A stretch of DNA of 64,000 nucleotides, taken from positions 1 to 64,000 of the forward strand of contig NZ_WHNX01000006.1 in the NCBI RefSeq assembly GCF_009362815.1. Reading direction: 5' to 3'. The position numbers were made by a program, and so were the translations under genes. This document shows positions 46,269-54,678 of this stretch, one piece after another; positions within the stretch are counted from its first letter, which is position 1; every line of letters starts with the position of its first letter. The notes beneath the pieces were generated by a model, which ran no database searches, was not told the origin of the DNA, and worked only from the letters and a program-made list of their open reading frames with translations. The DNA is from Alkalibaculum sporogenes. Lineage in GTDB: Bacteria; Bacillota; Clostridia; Eubacteriales; Alkalibacteraceae.

Positions 46269-47992
46269 GCAATTTCCTCCTTTGTAAGTTGTGAAGAGAC
46301 GATTTCCTGGTAAATTTCATTATTTTCTAAAAGTTCTGAATGAACGCCAATTCCAACAATTTTGCCTGATTCTAGGACGATAATTTGGTCTGCTTCTTTT
46401 ACTGAATTAACACGCTGTGAAACGACTAATACAGTAGATTGTGTAGTGTTTTTATAAAGGGCTGTTCTCAAATTTACATCGGTTTTATAATCAAGAGCAG
46501 AAAAACAATCGTCAAAGATATAAATTTCTGGTTTTCTAATTAAAGCTCTTGCTATAGCAAGACGTTGCTTTTGACCACCTGAAATATTTTTACCACCTTG
46601 TGAAATTACAGAATCAAAACCTTCTTTCATAAGGCTAATAAACTCACTTGCCTGAGCTGTGTCTGCAGCTTGTATAATATCATCTAAATTCCCATTGTCA
46701 TTGCCGTATTTAATATTTTCTGAGATAGTACCTGAGAACAGAGAAGATTTTTGTGGTACGTACCCAATTTTTTTACGTAAACTTTCTTGTGTAGTGTTAC
46801 GAATATCAATATCATTTACTAAAATACAACCACTGTCCACATCGTAAAAACGCAGGATCAAGTTTACCAATGTTGATTTTCCAGAACCAGTGCCACCTAT
46901 AATTGCCGTGATTTCTCCTGGACCTGTAGAAAAAGATATATTATGTAGAGCTGGACACTCTGCTCCAGGATAGCTGAAAGTGACATCTTTAAATTCAATA
47001 TAGCCATGTTTTTTATCGGGCTTTTCTAATTCAAGAGTATCCTTGATTTTTGCCTCTGTATTGAGTATTTCATTAATTCTAGTTGCAGAGGCAGAAGCAC
47101 GTGGTAAAATAATAAATACTCGTGTAAATGCCATAACTGATGTCATGACAAGCATAGCGTACTGAATAAAAGCGATAAGGTCACCTACCTGCATATAGCC
47201 TAAGTTAATACGAATTCCTCCAAACCAAACAATGCTGATAATAGCTAAATTCATAATTAACGTTACTAATGGCATTAAAGTTCCCATAATTCTGTTCACA
47301 CGAATAGAAGTAGAAGAATAATCTTTATTAATATCTTCAAAACGTTCTTTTTCAGAATGATCACGATTAGACGCCCGAATGACTTGTATACCAATTAAAT
47401 TTTCCCGAAGTACTAAGTTTAAAGAATCCAGTTTTTTTTGCATCGCGCCAAAGAAAGGGAGTCCCTTTCTCATAATAATATAAACTACACTACCTAAAAT
47501 AGGAATGATTACAATAAATATAATTGTGAGAGTAGCATCTTTTGAAAATGCCATAGCTACACTACCTAGGCTCATTATTGGTGCCATTACCATCATACGT
47601 AGTCCAAAATCCATAATCATACGAATTTGAGTAATATCATTGGTAGTACGGGTAATTAAAGAAGCAGTTCCAAATTGATCGAACTCATGTAGAGAAAAGC
47701 TCGCCACTTTTGTAAAAACTTCATCACGTAATTTTTCACTAAAACCATTGGAAGTTTTAGCTATAAGATAGCTTGCGATAATAGAGCAGAGTGAACCAAA
47801 TGCTGCAATAGCTATCATAAAACCACCCATTTTGAGTATATATTGGGTATCGCTCTCAACAATACCAATATTCACAATATCTGCTGTAATAGTTGGTAGG
47901 TACAAATCAGATAGGGACCGTATAATAAGCAGCGTAAATGTAATAATTATTGGAATTGTATATTGTTTAAGACCATTAAATAACTTCAACAC
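46265..47992 (-). CDS. ABC exporter, degenerate-site half (membrane-ATPase fusion)
   Basis: 575-aa half-transporter with six membrane segments and an ATPase domain: Walker A GGTGSGKSTL, signature NISGGQKQR, and Walker B IYIFDDCFSALD, where the catalytic Glu is replaced by Asp; the switch His is replaced by Gln (VSQRVN). These changes mark the non-catalytic half of heterodimeric exporters such as TM287/288. Second gene of the marR-ABC-ABC operon. Confidence 0.93.
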   Translation of the reverse strand: MLKLFNGLKQYTIPIIITFTLLIIRSLSDLYLPTITADIVNIGIVESDTQYILKMGGFMIAIAAFGSLCSIIASYLIAKTSNGFSEKLRDEVFTKVASFSLHEFDQFGTASLITRTTNDITQIRMIMDFGLRMMVMAPIMSLGSVAMAFSKDATLTIIFIVIIPILGSVVYIIMRKGLPFFGAMQKKLDSLNLVLRENLIGIQVIRASNRDHSEKERFEDINKDYSSTSIRVNRIMGTLMPLVTLIMNLAIISIVWFGGIRINLGYMQVGDLIAFIQYAMLVMTSVMAFTRVFIILPRASASATRINEILNTEAKIKDTLELEKPDKKHGYIEFKDVTFSYPGAECPALHNISFSTGPGEITAIIGGTGSGKSTLVNLILRFYDVDSGCILVNDIDIRNTTQESLRKKIGYVPQKSSLFSGTISENIKYGNDNGNLDDIIQAADTAQASEFISLMKEGFDSVISQGGKNISGGQKQRLAIARALIRKPEIYIFDDCFSALDYKTDVNLRTALYKNTTQSTVLVVSQRVNSVKEADQIIVLESGKIVGIGVHSELLENNEIYQEIVSSQLTKEEIA

Positions 47993-48019
47993 AAATATTT
48001 AACTCCCTTCAAAAATTTT

Positions 48020-48460
48020 TCAGATTTTACTAAGGTAATCAATGCTTTCAGAAAGAAGATCAGCTAGCAAAATACTTTTTTCTGTACCTAAGGCATCTAC
48101 TAAGCTGCTATATCTTTCGAAGAAGGTATTTTGAGATTTTTCAATAACGTCTTCACCTTTTGGCGTTAAAGTAACTCTGATAGAACGTCTATCATTTGGA
48201 TCAAGAGTTCGCTTTACTAGGCCGTCTTCTTCAAGTTTATTTACGAGCTGCGTCACAGTTGGGGATGTAACTCGCATACGATGGCTAATTTCTGAAATTC
48301 TGACTCCATTGTGTTCTCCATGCTCTTTAATTCTAAATAATATCATGATTTCACTGTGTTTCATGCCTTCAACAGGGCTTTTTTGTAGTCGATGTAGTTT
48401 TCGGAAACGAAGAAAAGTATCCATTACTTTACGAGTAATTTCTTCATGTGTTGTATTCAT
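48020..48460 (-). CDS. MarR-family regulator of the ABC exporter operon
   Basis: 146-aa winged-helix repressor. DNA-recognition region RISEISHRMRVTSPTVTQLVNKLEEDGLV and wing RTLDPNDRRSIRVTLTPKG are typical. First gene of the operon with the two ABC halves, so it very likely represses their transcription and its own until a toxic ligand binds. Candidate binding repeats lie at 48485-48508 between its promoter and start. Confidence 0.93.
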   Translation of the reverse strand: MNTTHEEITRKVMDTFLRFRKLHRLQKSPVEGMKHSEIMILFRIKEHGEHNGVRISEISHRMRVTSPTVTQLVNKLEEDGLVKRTLDPNDRRSIRVTLTPKGEDVIEKSQNTFFERYSSLVDALGTEKSILLADLLSESIDYLSKI

Positions 48461-48484
48461 TATACTAACCTCACTTTATATTGG

Positions 48485-48508
48485 TAGGCAACTAATTTAT
48501 TAGGCAAC
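48485..48508 (-). promoter_or_regulatory. Candidate MarR operator, direct TAGGCAAC repeats
   Basis: TAGGCAAC occurs at 48485-48492 and 48501-48508, 16 bp apart centre to centre. On the minus strand this is TTGCCTA twice, just downstream of a promoter reading TTGACA then TATATA or TATACT (about 48511-48538). Confidence 0.5.
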
Positions 48509-48603
48509 CTAAGTATATATTCATTGAATAGTTAATGTCAACTATTTTTAAAAAAATAGTATAAAAAAATTTATTTAGTATCCCCATATTGACGACTTTA
48601 ATT

Positions 48604-48634
48604 AGTTGACATGTAAACTATATTGTACTATACT
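48604..48634 (+). promoter_or_regulatory. Promoter and candidate operator of the marR-MATE operon
   Basis: TTGACA (48606-48611), 17-bp spacer, TATACT (48629-48634). A 16-bp near-perfect palindrome AGTTGACATGTAAACT (48604-48619) covers the -35, a typical place for a MarR-type repressor. Confidence 0.7.
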
Positions 48635-48666
48635 GTTTTTTGTGTTGATTTGAAAGGAGAATACAT

Positions 48667-49113
48667 ATGGAAAAGAGTATAGGGCGGTTAGTATCTATTT
48701 TATATAGACAGTCTCAAGTATACATTAACAAGTGTATGAAAGAATATAATATTACTTCTGCTGAGCATCCGTTTTTGTTGTATCTTTATAAAAATGAAGG
48801 AATATCACAAGATGAACTATCTGCTTATTTATATATAAATAAGTCAGCCACAACAAGGTCAATTAAATCATTAGAAGAAAAAGGTTATGTTATTAAGAAA
48901 AAGGATAGTTTAGATAAAAGAATCAACAGAATATTTCTAACAAGTAAAGCAAGATCTCATGAGGAAGAAATTATACGTAAAACAAGATGTTGGAGTGAAT
49001 TTTTAGCAAAAGATTTAGATAAAGAAACCGTAGAGACTATGTTAACGGTCCTTCAAAAAATGTCAGATAAAGTCGAACAGACAAATTTAAAAAATGAATT
49101 GGAGGGATTATAA
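48667..49113 (+). CDS. MarR-family regulator of the MATE pump
   Basis: 148-aa winged-helix regulator: recognition region ISQDELSAYLYINKSATTRSIKSLEEKGYV and wing KKDSLDKRINRIFLT. It directly precedes a MATE efflux gene, one base between stop and next start, so it most likely controls that pump. ATG after AAAGGAGA. Confidence 0.93.
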   Translation: MEKSIGRLVSILYRQSQVYINKCMKEYNITSAEHPFLLYLYKNEGISQDELSAYLYINKSATTRSIKSLEEKGYVIKKKDSLDKRINRIFLTSKARSHEEEIIRKTRCWSEFLAKDLDKETVETMLTVLQKMSDKVEQTNLKNELEGL

Positions 49114-49114
49114 C

Positions 49115-50596
49115 ATGGAATATGTCAATCCTTTAGGAGAAGAAAAAATATCAAAACTTTTAGTGAAGTTCTCTGTTCCTGCTATTGTAGGAATGCTTGT
49201 AAATGCATTTTATAATATTGTAGATAGAATGTATATTGGGAATAGTGCTGATTTAGGTTCGTATGGTCTAGGGGCTATTACTATTGTTTTTCCTATAATG
49301 ATTATACTTATTGCAATGGGTATTCTACTCGGTGTTGGTGGAGCTACTTTGTTCTCTATACGTTTAGGAGAAGGGAAACCTGATCAAGCAGAGCAGGCGC
49401 TTGGAAATGCGCTTACTTTACTAGTTATTGGTGGATTAACATTTATGATTGTAGGTCAGATTTTTTTAAGGCCTATTTTATTATTAGTTGGAACTAGTGA
49501 ATCAATTATGCCTTATGCTGTTGAATACATGAGAATAATATTTTTTGGTGGTATCTTTCAAGTAGTAGGTATGGGTATGAATAATTTTATTAGAGCTGAT
49601 GGTAATCCTAAGATGGCTATGTTAACAATGCTTTTAGGTGCAGGAATAAACATTATACTAGATCCTATATTTATTTTTGGTTTAAATATGGGTATGTCTG
49701 GCGCAGCGTTAGCTACTGCAATAGCTCAAGGCATATCTTGTATATGGGTAGTTGCTTATTTTATTGGGAAACGAAGTAATTATAAGTTAAAACGAAAGTA
49801 TCTGAAATTAAAATTCAATATAGTGAGAAAAATAACCACATTAGGTATGCCAGAATTTTGGATGCAGTTAGCCAATAGTTTATTAAACATCATTCTAAAT
49901 AAAAACCTTATATTATACGGTGGCGATATTGCAGTATCTAGTATGGGCGTTATTAACAGTTTGATGATGATGTTTCTTATGCCTGTTATTGGTATTAGGC
50001 AAGGGTCTCAGCCAATAATCAGCTTTAATTTTGGAGCTAAGAAATATGATCGTGTAAAAGCAACCATTAAAATTGCCATAGCTGTAGCTACTATAATGAC
50101 AACATTAGGATATATTGCAATTAAATTATTCCCACAACAAATTATTTCTCTATTTAATCAAGAGCCTGAATTAATAGAATTCAGTTTATATGCATCAGAG
50201 CGATGGCTTTTATTATTACCTATTGTAGGATTTCAAATTATTGCATCAAACTTTTTTCAAGCAATTGGCAAGTCTAAATCTGCATTGTTTTTAACATTAA
50301 CGAGGCAAGTAATATTTTTAATACCAGCGTTAATTGTTTTTCCAAACTTATGGGGATTAAACGGTTTATTATATGCTGCACCTTTTGCAGATTTTTTCTC
50401 TTTTATAGTAACTGGGATTATGTTTTGTTTCTGTATTAAAAACTTAGGGAAAGGGATGGTTGTACCAAAACTAGAACAAAACAATGAGATGGCTGATACA
50501 ACTGAAGTAATAGATGAAAAAGAAGTAATAAATGAAAAAGAAGTAATAAATGAAAAAGAAGTAATAAATGAAAAAGAAATTTATAGTGGTAATTAG
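49115..50596 (+). CDS. MATE-family multidrug efflux pump with C-terminal repeats
   Basis: 493-aa cation-coupled efflux protein with twelve membrane segments in two homologous halves; typical parts are FSVPAIVGMLVNAFYNIVDRMYIG, NNFIRADGNPKMAM and QGSQPIISFNFGAK. The acidic C-terminus holds four EV(I)(N/D)EK hexapeptides encoded by an 18-bp tandem repeat at 50504-50575. The frame is open from 49094, but ATG 49115 follows GGAGGGA by seven bases. Confidence 0.93.
   Translation: MEYVNPLGEEKISKLLVKFSVPAIVGMLVNAFYNIVDRMYIGNSADLGSYGLGAITIVFPIMIILIAMGILLGVGGATLFSIRLGEGKPDQAEQALGNALTLLVIGGLTFMIVGQIFLRPILLLVGTSESIMPYAVEYMRIIFFGGIFQVVGMGMNNFIRADGNPKMAMLTMLLGAGINIILDPIFIFGLNMGMSGAALATAIAQGISCIWVVAYFIGKRSNYKLKRKYLKLKFNIVRKITTLGMPEFWMQLANSLLNIILNKNLILYGGDIAVSSMGVINSLMMMFLMPVIGIRQGSQPIISFNFGAKKYDRVKATIKIAIAVATIMTTLGYIAIKLFPQQIISLFNQEPELIEFSLYASERWLLLLPIVGFQIIASNFFQAIGKSKSALFLTLTRQVIFLIPALIVFPNLWGLNGLLYAAPFADFFSFIVTGIMFCFCIKNLGKGMVVPKLEQNNEMADTTEVIDEKEVINEKEVINEKEVINEKEIYSGN
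50504..50575 (+). repeat. 18-bp tandem repeat within the MATE gene, four copies
   Basis: Unit GAAGTAATAAATGAAAAA, four adjacent copies; the first differs by one base (Asp for Asn). The unit is a multiple of three, so copy-number change would keep the frame. Confidence 0.92.
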
Positions 50597-50631
50597 ATTA
50601 GGAATATTTTTTAAGAATTATTAGAAATAAG

Positions 50632-50673
50632 AATAGGAAGAAAGTCAGGTGTTTAGCCGAGTTTCTTCCTATT
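50632..50673. terminator. Hairpin between convergent MATE and anti-sigma genes
   Basis: AATAGGAAGAAA (50632-50643) pairs with TTTCTTCCTATT (50662-50673) with an 18-base loop. No strong T tract follows. Confidence 0.5.
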
Positions 50674-50725
50674 AGAAAGCTATTAATATTTACAGACTTT
50701 TTTTCACAGGTCTCAATTACCTTCT

Positions 50726-51475
50726 CTAATCTTCTTCTGATGGTATTATTTTAAATTCTTTAAGCAAATTGTCGAATCTTACTCCATGACCTTCACTGGC
50801 TTCTAAGAAGTAAGTTTGAGTGATTACAAAGGTGCCTCCTTTGGTATTGTCTACTAAATAGTATCTTTGTATAACACTATCCCAACTTGAGCCTCCATGG
50901 CCAAATACTAGGACGCTAGGAATAGGTTCGGCTAGATCCTGCCTTTCTAAAATTTCAAATTTAGACGTAAGACTTTTCATCAACTCATTTGCTATTTGAT
51001 CAGGTGATTCATTTTCACGTTGTTCTATAATCATGGACACCTCAGGTAAATCATCTGGAAATCCTATCGGCAAAATTTTATCTATTGATCCCTTAGATTC
51101 CATGTAGTAGTAATTTTTATCTATATAAATGATATAGTCCATTTTTTCTTCTAATTCTAGATTTATTTCTTCTTTTTGACCTTCTAGCTCTTGTTGTATT
51201 TCTTTCTCTGGAGCAAGTAGCTCTCTAACTTTTCCAATAGCAGCTTGCCCGGTCTCAGTAGTCGCTATAAGAGCAGTTATGGTAATTAAAGATACTATAA
51301 TTAAGCTGGCAATTTTAGGAACTTTAGATTTTCTTTTCATTTTATTTCCCCCTTTTTCAATTTCATCAATTCTACCTATAATATTTTTAAAGGTTTCATC
51401 TTTAAGAGATGATGTATTTTCAGTTTGCTTATGAAGGATATCTACAATAGTTTTATCTAATTTATCTTCTTTCAT
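50726..51475 (-). CDS. Putative anti-sigma factor, single-pass membrane protein
   Basis: 249-aa protein: a cytoplasmic N-terminal part (about residues 1-52), one membrane helix (SLIIVSLITITALIATT), then a Glu/Lys-rich stretch and an extracytoplasmic domain of unknown fold. Position directly after an ECF sigma gene, with overlapping ends, argues that it holds that sigma factor at the membrane. Start chosen at the Met after GAGGAGGA; an upstream Met pair is in frame. Confidence 0.72.
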   Translation of the reverse strand: MKEDKLDKTIVDILHKQTENTSSLKDETFKNIIGRIDEIEKGGNKMKRKSKVPKIASLIIVSLITITALIATTETGQAAIGKVRELLAPEKEIQQELEGQKEEINLELEEKMDYIIYIDKNYYYMESKGSIDKILPIGFPDDLPEVSMIIEQRENESPDQIANELMKSLTSKFEILERQDLAEPIPSVLVFGHGGSSWDSVIQRYYLVDNTKGGTFVITQTYFLEASEGHGVRFDNLLKEFKIIPSEED

Positions 51476-52016
51476 TTGTATTCCTCCTCTCATCATTCTT
51501 TTCCAGAACTTTTTTGAGTTTTTGTCTACCCTTTAGTAATCTCGATTTTAAAGTATTGATATTAATATTTAGTATTTGCGAAATTTCTTTTTCTTTAAAA
51601 CCTCCTAAGTACTTTAGAACAATAGGGGTTTTATTTATAGAATCTAAGTTTTTAATCGCAACATATAAATCTTCATATTCTTCAAAATTATGTTTATCTT
51701 CTTCAGAAAGTTCAACGTTATTTTCAATATAATCACTGATATAAGTAATCTTACCTCCTTTTCTTAATATGCGATTGCACTCATTTATTAAAATTTTGTA
51801 AAGCCAGGGCTTAAAAGGTTTATCTAATTTAAAATTTTTAATATTGAAGTAAATTCTAATAAATGTTTCTTGTACTGCATCTGAGGCTTTGGAGCTATCC
51901 CCAGTTACGGCAGTGGCTACCCTCAGTGCATAATCTCCATATAAATTGTATAATTCTTCAAAAGCTTCTTTGTCATTATGTTTAATTATTTTGGTAAGCA
52001 ATATCTGATCATCCAT
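51462..52016 (-). CDS. ECF-type sigma factor
   Basis: 184-aa sigma-70 family protein of the extracytoplasmic-function type: region 2 (DKEAFEELYNLYGDYALRVATAVTG, AVQETFIRIYFNIKNF) and region 4 (TPIVLKYLGGFKEKEISQILNININTLKSRLLKGRQKLK). It overlaps the downstream anti-sigma gene by 14 bases. The Met after GGAGGTG is preferred over the Met pair six codons upstream. Confidence 0.92.
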   Translation of the reverse strand: MDDQILLTKIIKHNDKEAFEELYNLYGDYALRVATAVTGDSSKASDAVQETFIRIYFNIKNFKLDKPFKPWLYKILINECNRILRKGGKITYISDYIENNVELSEEDKHNFEEYEDLYVAIKNLDSINKTPIVLKYLGGFKEKEISQILNININTLKSRLLKGRQKLKKVLEKNDERRNTNERR

Positions 52017-52145
52017 TGTGTACACCTCCATCATTAGCTTTCACTATTAATACCCACGTATTAGAGAAATAGTTTTCGTTTCTAATAAATTATTTTAATA
52101 TTTAATGCTAAAGAAGGGTATATCTTTAAAGTACATTTTTTCCTA

Positions 52146-52174
52146 TTGTAAAAAGAACGCATGTTCTATATAAT
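52146..52174 (+). promoter_or_regulatory. dinB promoter with LexA (SOS) box
   Basis: TTGTAA (52146-52151), 17-bp spacer, TATAAT (52169-52174). The spacer contains GAACGCATGTTC (52155-52166), a perfect GAAC-N4-GTTC palindrome as recognised by Firmicute LexA. Confidence 0.85.
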
Positions 52175-52197
52175 AAACTAGGAAGGAAGGGCTTAAA

Positions 52198-53448
52198 ATG
52201 AAAAAACGAATTATATTTCATATAGATGTGAATTCTGCTTATTTAAGTTGGGAAGCTACTTGGAGATTACAACATGGAAGTTCATTAGATTTAAGGAATA
52301 TTCCTTCAGTAGTGGGTGGAGATCCTAAAAGTAGACATGGAATTATTTTAGCAAAATCTATACCTGCTAAAAAATATGAAATAAAAACCGGTGAGACTTT
52401 ATATAGTGCAAGACAAAAATGTCCAGATTTATTGATTGTTCCTCCTAACTACGAACTTTATATGAAATGTAGTAATGTAATGTACTCTATCCTAAAGGAG
52501 TATTCGCACTTAGTACAAAGATATTCTATAGATGAGTGCTTTGTAGACTATACACAAAGCGAGGATTTATTTGGAGATCCCCTAAAAGTAGCATACAATA
52601 TATCCAACAGAATTAAAAAAGAGCTAGGATTCACTGTTAATATAGGTATAGCAAATAACAAATTATTAGCAAAAATGGCTTCCGAACTGGAAAAGCCAGA
52701 TAAAATACACACCTTATTTCCTAATGAGATAGAAGACAAAATGTGGAAACTTCCTATAGATGAATTATTTATGGTTGGAAGGAGAACTCTTCCTAAACTT
52801 AAAAATATAGGGATCAATACTATAGGAGATTTAGCAAAAGCTGATGGTTTCCATATGAAAAGTTATTTAAAAAGTCATGGGTTTCTTATATGGAATTATG
52901 CTAATGGTTTAGACGAAACTTTAGTTAGAGAAGAAGATATAGTACAAAAAGGTATAGGGAATTCTACAACAATGCATTATGACGTAAGTGATAGAAGGGA
53001 AGCAAATTTAGTATTATTATCCCTAGCTGAAATGGTGTGCATGCGATTAAGAAACAAGAATGCTCTTGCAAAGTTAATAAGCATTTCTATAAAAAATTCT
53101 GATTTTTTACATTATTCTCATCAATGTAAAATTCAAAGTCCTACAGATTCAACTAATGTGATATATAAACACGTGAAAAAATTATTTGATGAAGTTTGGA
53201 AATTGGAGCCTATTAGGCATTTAGGAGTAAGAGTAGGTGAACTATGTGGGAAAGAATTTTATCAGACATCATTCTTTGATGAAGATCTACTAGATCAGTA
53301 TAGGAAAATAGATAAAACTGTAGATTCTATTAGAAAAAGATATGGAAGAGAGTCAATTATAAGAGGTGCCTTTCTCAATTCAGGTTTAAAACCAATTGTC
53401 GGAGGAGTAGGAGAAGAAGAATATCAAATGATGTCAAGCCTTCTATGA
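52198..53448 (+). CDS. dinB: DNA polymerase IV (Y-family)
   Basis: 416-aa translesion polymerase. The palm carboxylates lie in FHIDVNSAY and YSIDECFVDY, followed by the helix-hairpin-helix thumb (ELFMVGRRTLPKLKNIGINTIGDLA) and the little-finger domain. QTSFF near residue 360 fits a beta-clamp-binding motif. ATG after GGAAGG. The LexA box in its promoter indicates SOS induction. Confidence 0.95.
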   Translation: MKKRIIFHIDVNSAYLSWEATWRLQHGSSLDLRNIPSVVGGDPKSRHGIILAKSIPAKKYEIKTGETLYSARQKCPDLLIVPPNYELYMKCSNVMYSILKEYSHLVQRYSIDECFVDYTQSEDLFGDPLKVAYNISNRIKKELGFTVNIGIANNKLLAKMASELEKPDKIHTLFPNEIEDKMWKLPIDELFMVGRRTLPKLKNIGINTIGDLAKADGFHMKSYLKSHGFLIWNYANGLDETLVREEDIVQKGIGNSTTMHYDVSDRREANLVLLSLAEMVCMRLRNKNALAKLISISIKNSDFLHYSHQCKIQSPTDSTNVIYKHVKKLFDEVWKLEPIRHLGVRVGELCGKEFYQTSFFDEDLLDQYRKIDKTVDSIRKRYGRESIIRGAFLNSGLKPIVGGVGEEEYQMMSSLL

Positions 53449-54018
53449 TAAAGTGCAGGGCTATCGCAAAAAACATAGAAAAGATGGAATAGAAATTTGT
53501 CTCGTATACATGATGAGAGCAAGAGTATGTTTAAAACAAACGCAAACACGCTGTCGCAAACTGTACGACAAGAACTCGAAGATAAAGTGAAACTTTATTC
53601 AGTAGGGGTTTTCTTCATCCCCTACTGAATATTAGTTGAACCAATCGGGCTTTTACAGGCAATTAATCTCCTAATTATCATTTTTTATATTGAAATCATG
53701 AAGTGGGAGTCTTAGTGCCTGTTATTGCGGGATAAACTAAATTTTTGAAACTCGCTACGCTCAAACAGTCAAAAATTCTTAACGTTAATCTTCTCCTTCT
53801 TTGAATTTAGCGAAGCTATCGTTTGCTAATGTTTTAAAAATACTCTATAAAGTTAGCTACTTTAATATGTTTTTTTAAAAAAAGGGTTCGCAGAACCAAA
53901 TATCTTTTCATGCGATTGCCGTGGATAAAGTGAAGCTTTATTCAGTAGGGTTTTCTTCATCTTGAAATTGGAGCACTTAGTGCTGTTGATGGGCGATAAA
54001 CTTAAATGGAGTTGAAAT
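53449..54018. repeat. Gene-free structured region with duplicated segments
   Basis: Two related copies begin with GATAAAGTGAA(A/G)CTTTATT at about 53580 and 53934 and end with GGGATAAAC (about 53735) and GGCGATAAAC (about 53995). The first holds a 12-bp stem ATTCAGTAGGGG/CCCCTACTGAAT; the second has lost the right arm. Other hairpins are TAGC-GAA-GCTA and GGTTC-GCA-GAACC (around 53885-53898). No coding frame is convincing. It resembles the regions at 1-446 and 5844-6151 in style. Confidence 0.72.
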
Positions 54019-54019
54019 T

Positions 54020-54280
54020 ATGAAAGTTGTGGCAAAGGAAATAGAAATGATAGCTTGGTTTAAAAAAGTAGATATGCCTATTCCTATTAAATTTAAGCTT
54101 ATAAATAGTGAAGAGAAACAGATAATAAAAGTAGATAAAATTATCCATACTAATCAAGAAAAATTGGCAGGAAATAAGATGTATATTTATAGATGCCAAA
54201 GTGTTATTAGTGGAAACGAAAAATTATATGAACTAAAGTATGAAGTAGATAGGTGTAAATGGTATTTATTTAAAATATAA
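54020..54280 (+). CDS. Small protein of unknown function, 86 aa
   Basis: 86-aa protein MKVVAKEIEMIAWFKKVDMP..., predicted mostly beta, with no membrane segment and alternating charged and hydrophobic residues. GGAG precedes the ATG by about eight bases and codon use matches neighbours, so it is probably real. I cannot name a family. It sits directly after the structured region at 53449-54018. Confidence 0.65.
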   Translation: MKVVAKEIEMIAWFKKVDMPIPIKFKLINSEEKQIIKVDKIIHTNQEKLAGNKMYIYRCQSVISGNEKLYELKYEVDRCKWYLFKI

Positions 54281-54367
54281 GTATTAGAGTAATGTATTAG
54301 TTAAAAATATATTTTTATCAAAGAAATACGTATAATGAGCTTATTAAATTTAAAATAATTCGGTTAT

Positions 54368-54403
54368 AGAATAAAAAAACTGCATTTTCCCTTTTTTTAT
54401 TCT
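54368..54403 (+). terminator. Possible A/T-stem terminator before the small membrane protein
   Basis: AGAATAAAAAAA pairs with TTTTTTTATTCT at 54368-54403. A weak all-AT stem. Confidence 0.35.
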
Positions 54404-54466
54404 AATTAATATGAGATAATATTTAAAAATTACTTTGGATTTACGATGCAAGGAGGGATTTACTTA

Positions 54467-54658
54467 TTGAATGATTTTATGTTAGGTATATCGAGTTTAA
54501 CCACCCTTTTAAATCCTTTTATGACTTTTGTCTTCCTATTAGCTGCTACTTTGTTTTTATTTAATTTGAGAGACAAGGTAAATAAAACGGAAGATTATAT
54601 AAAAAGTATTGCTATAAGTTTACACAAAATATCAAATGAATTAGCTAATCGCGACTAG
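54467..54658 (+). CDS. Small single-pass membrane protein
   Basis: 63-aa protein with one membrane helix (LNPFMTFVFLLAATLFLFNL) and a polar C-terminal helix with LRDKVNKTEDYIKSIAISL. The start is TTG 54467, eight bases after AAGGAGGGA; an in-frame ATG at 54446 lies before the ribosome site. It precedes glyA by 20 bases and may be co-transcribed. Function unknown. Confidence 0.65.
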   Translation: MNDFMLGISSLTTLLNPFMTFVFLLAATLFLFNLRDKVNKTEDYIKSIAISLHKISNELANRD

Positions 54659-54678
54659 GGTAAAGGGGAGAAAATTAT

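Noticed and set aside
52058-52084. ECF-type autoregulated promoter before the sigma gene
   Set aside because: GAAAAC and CGT are present on the minus strand but their spacing is too short for a typical ECF promoter.
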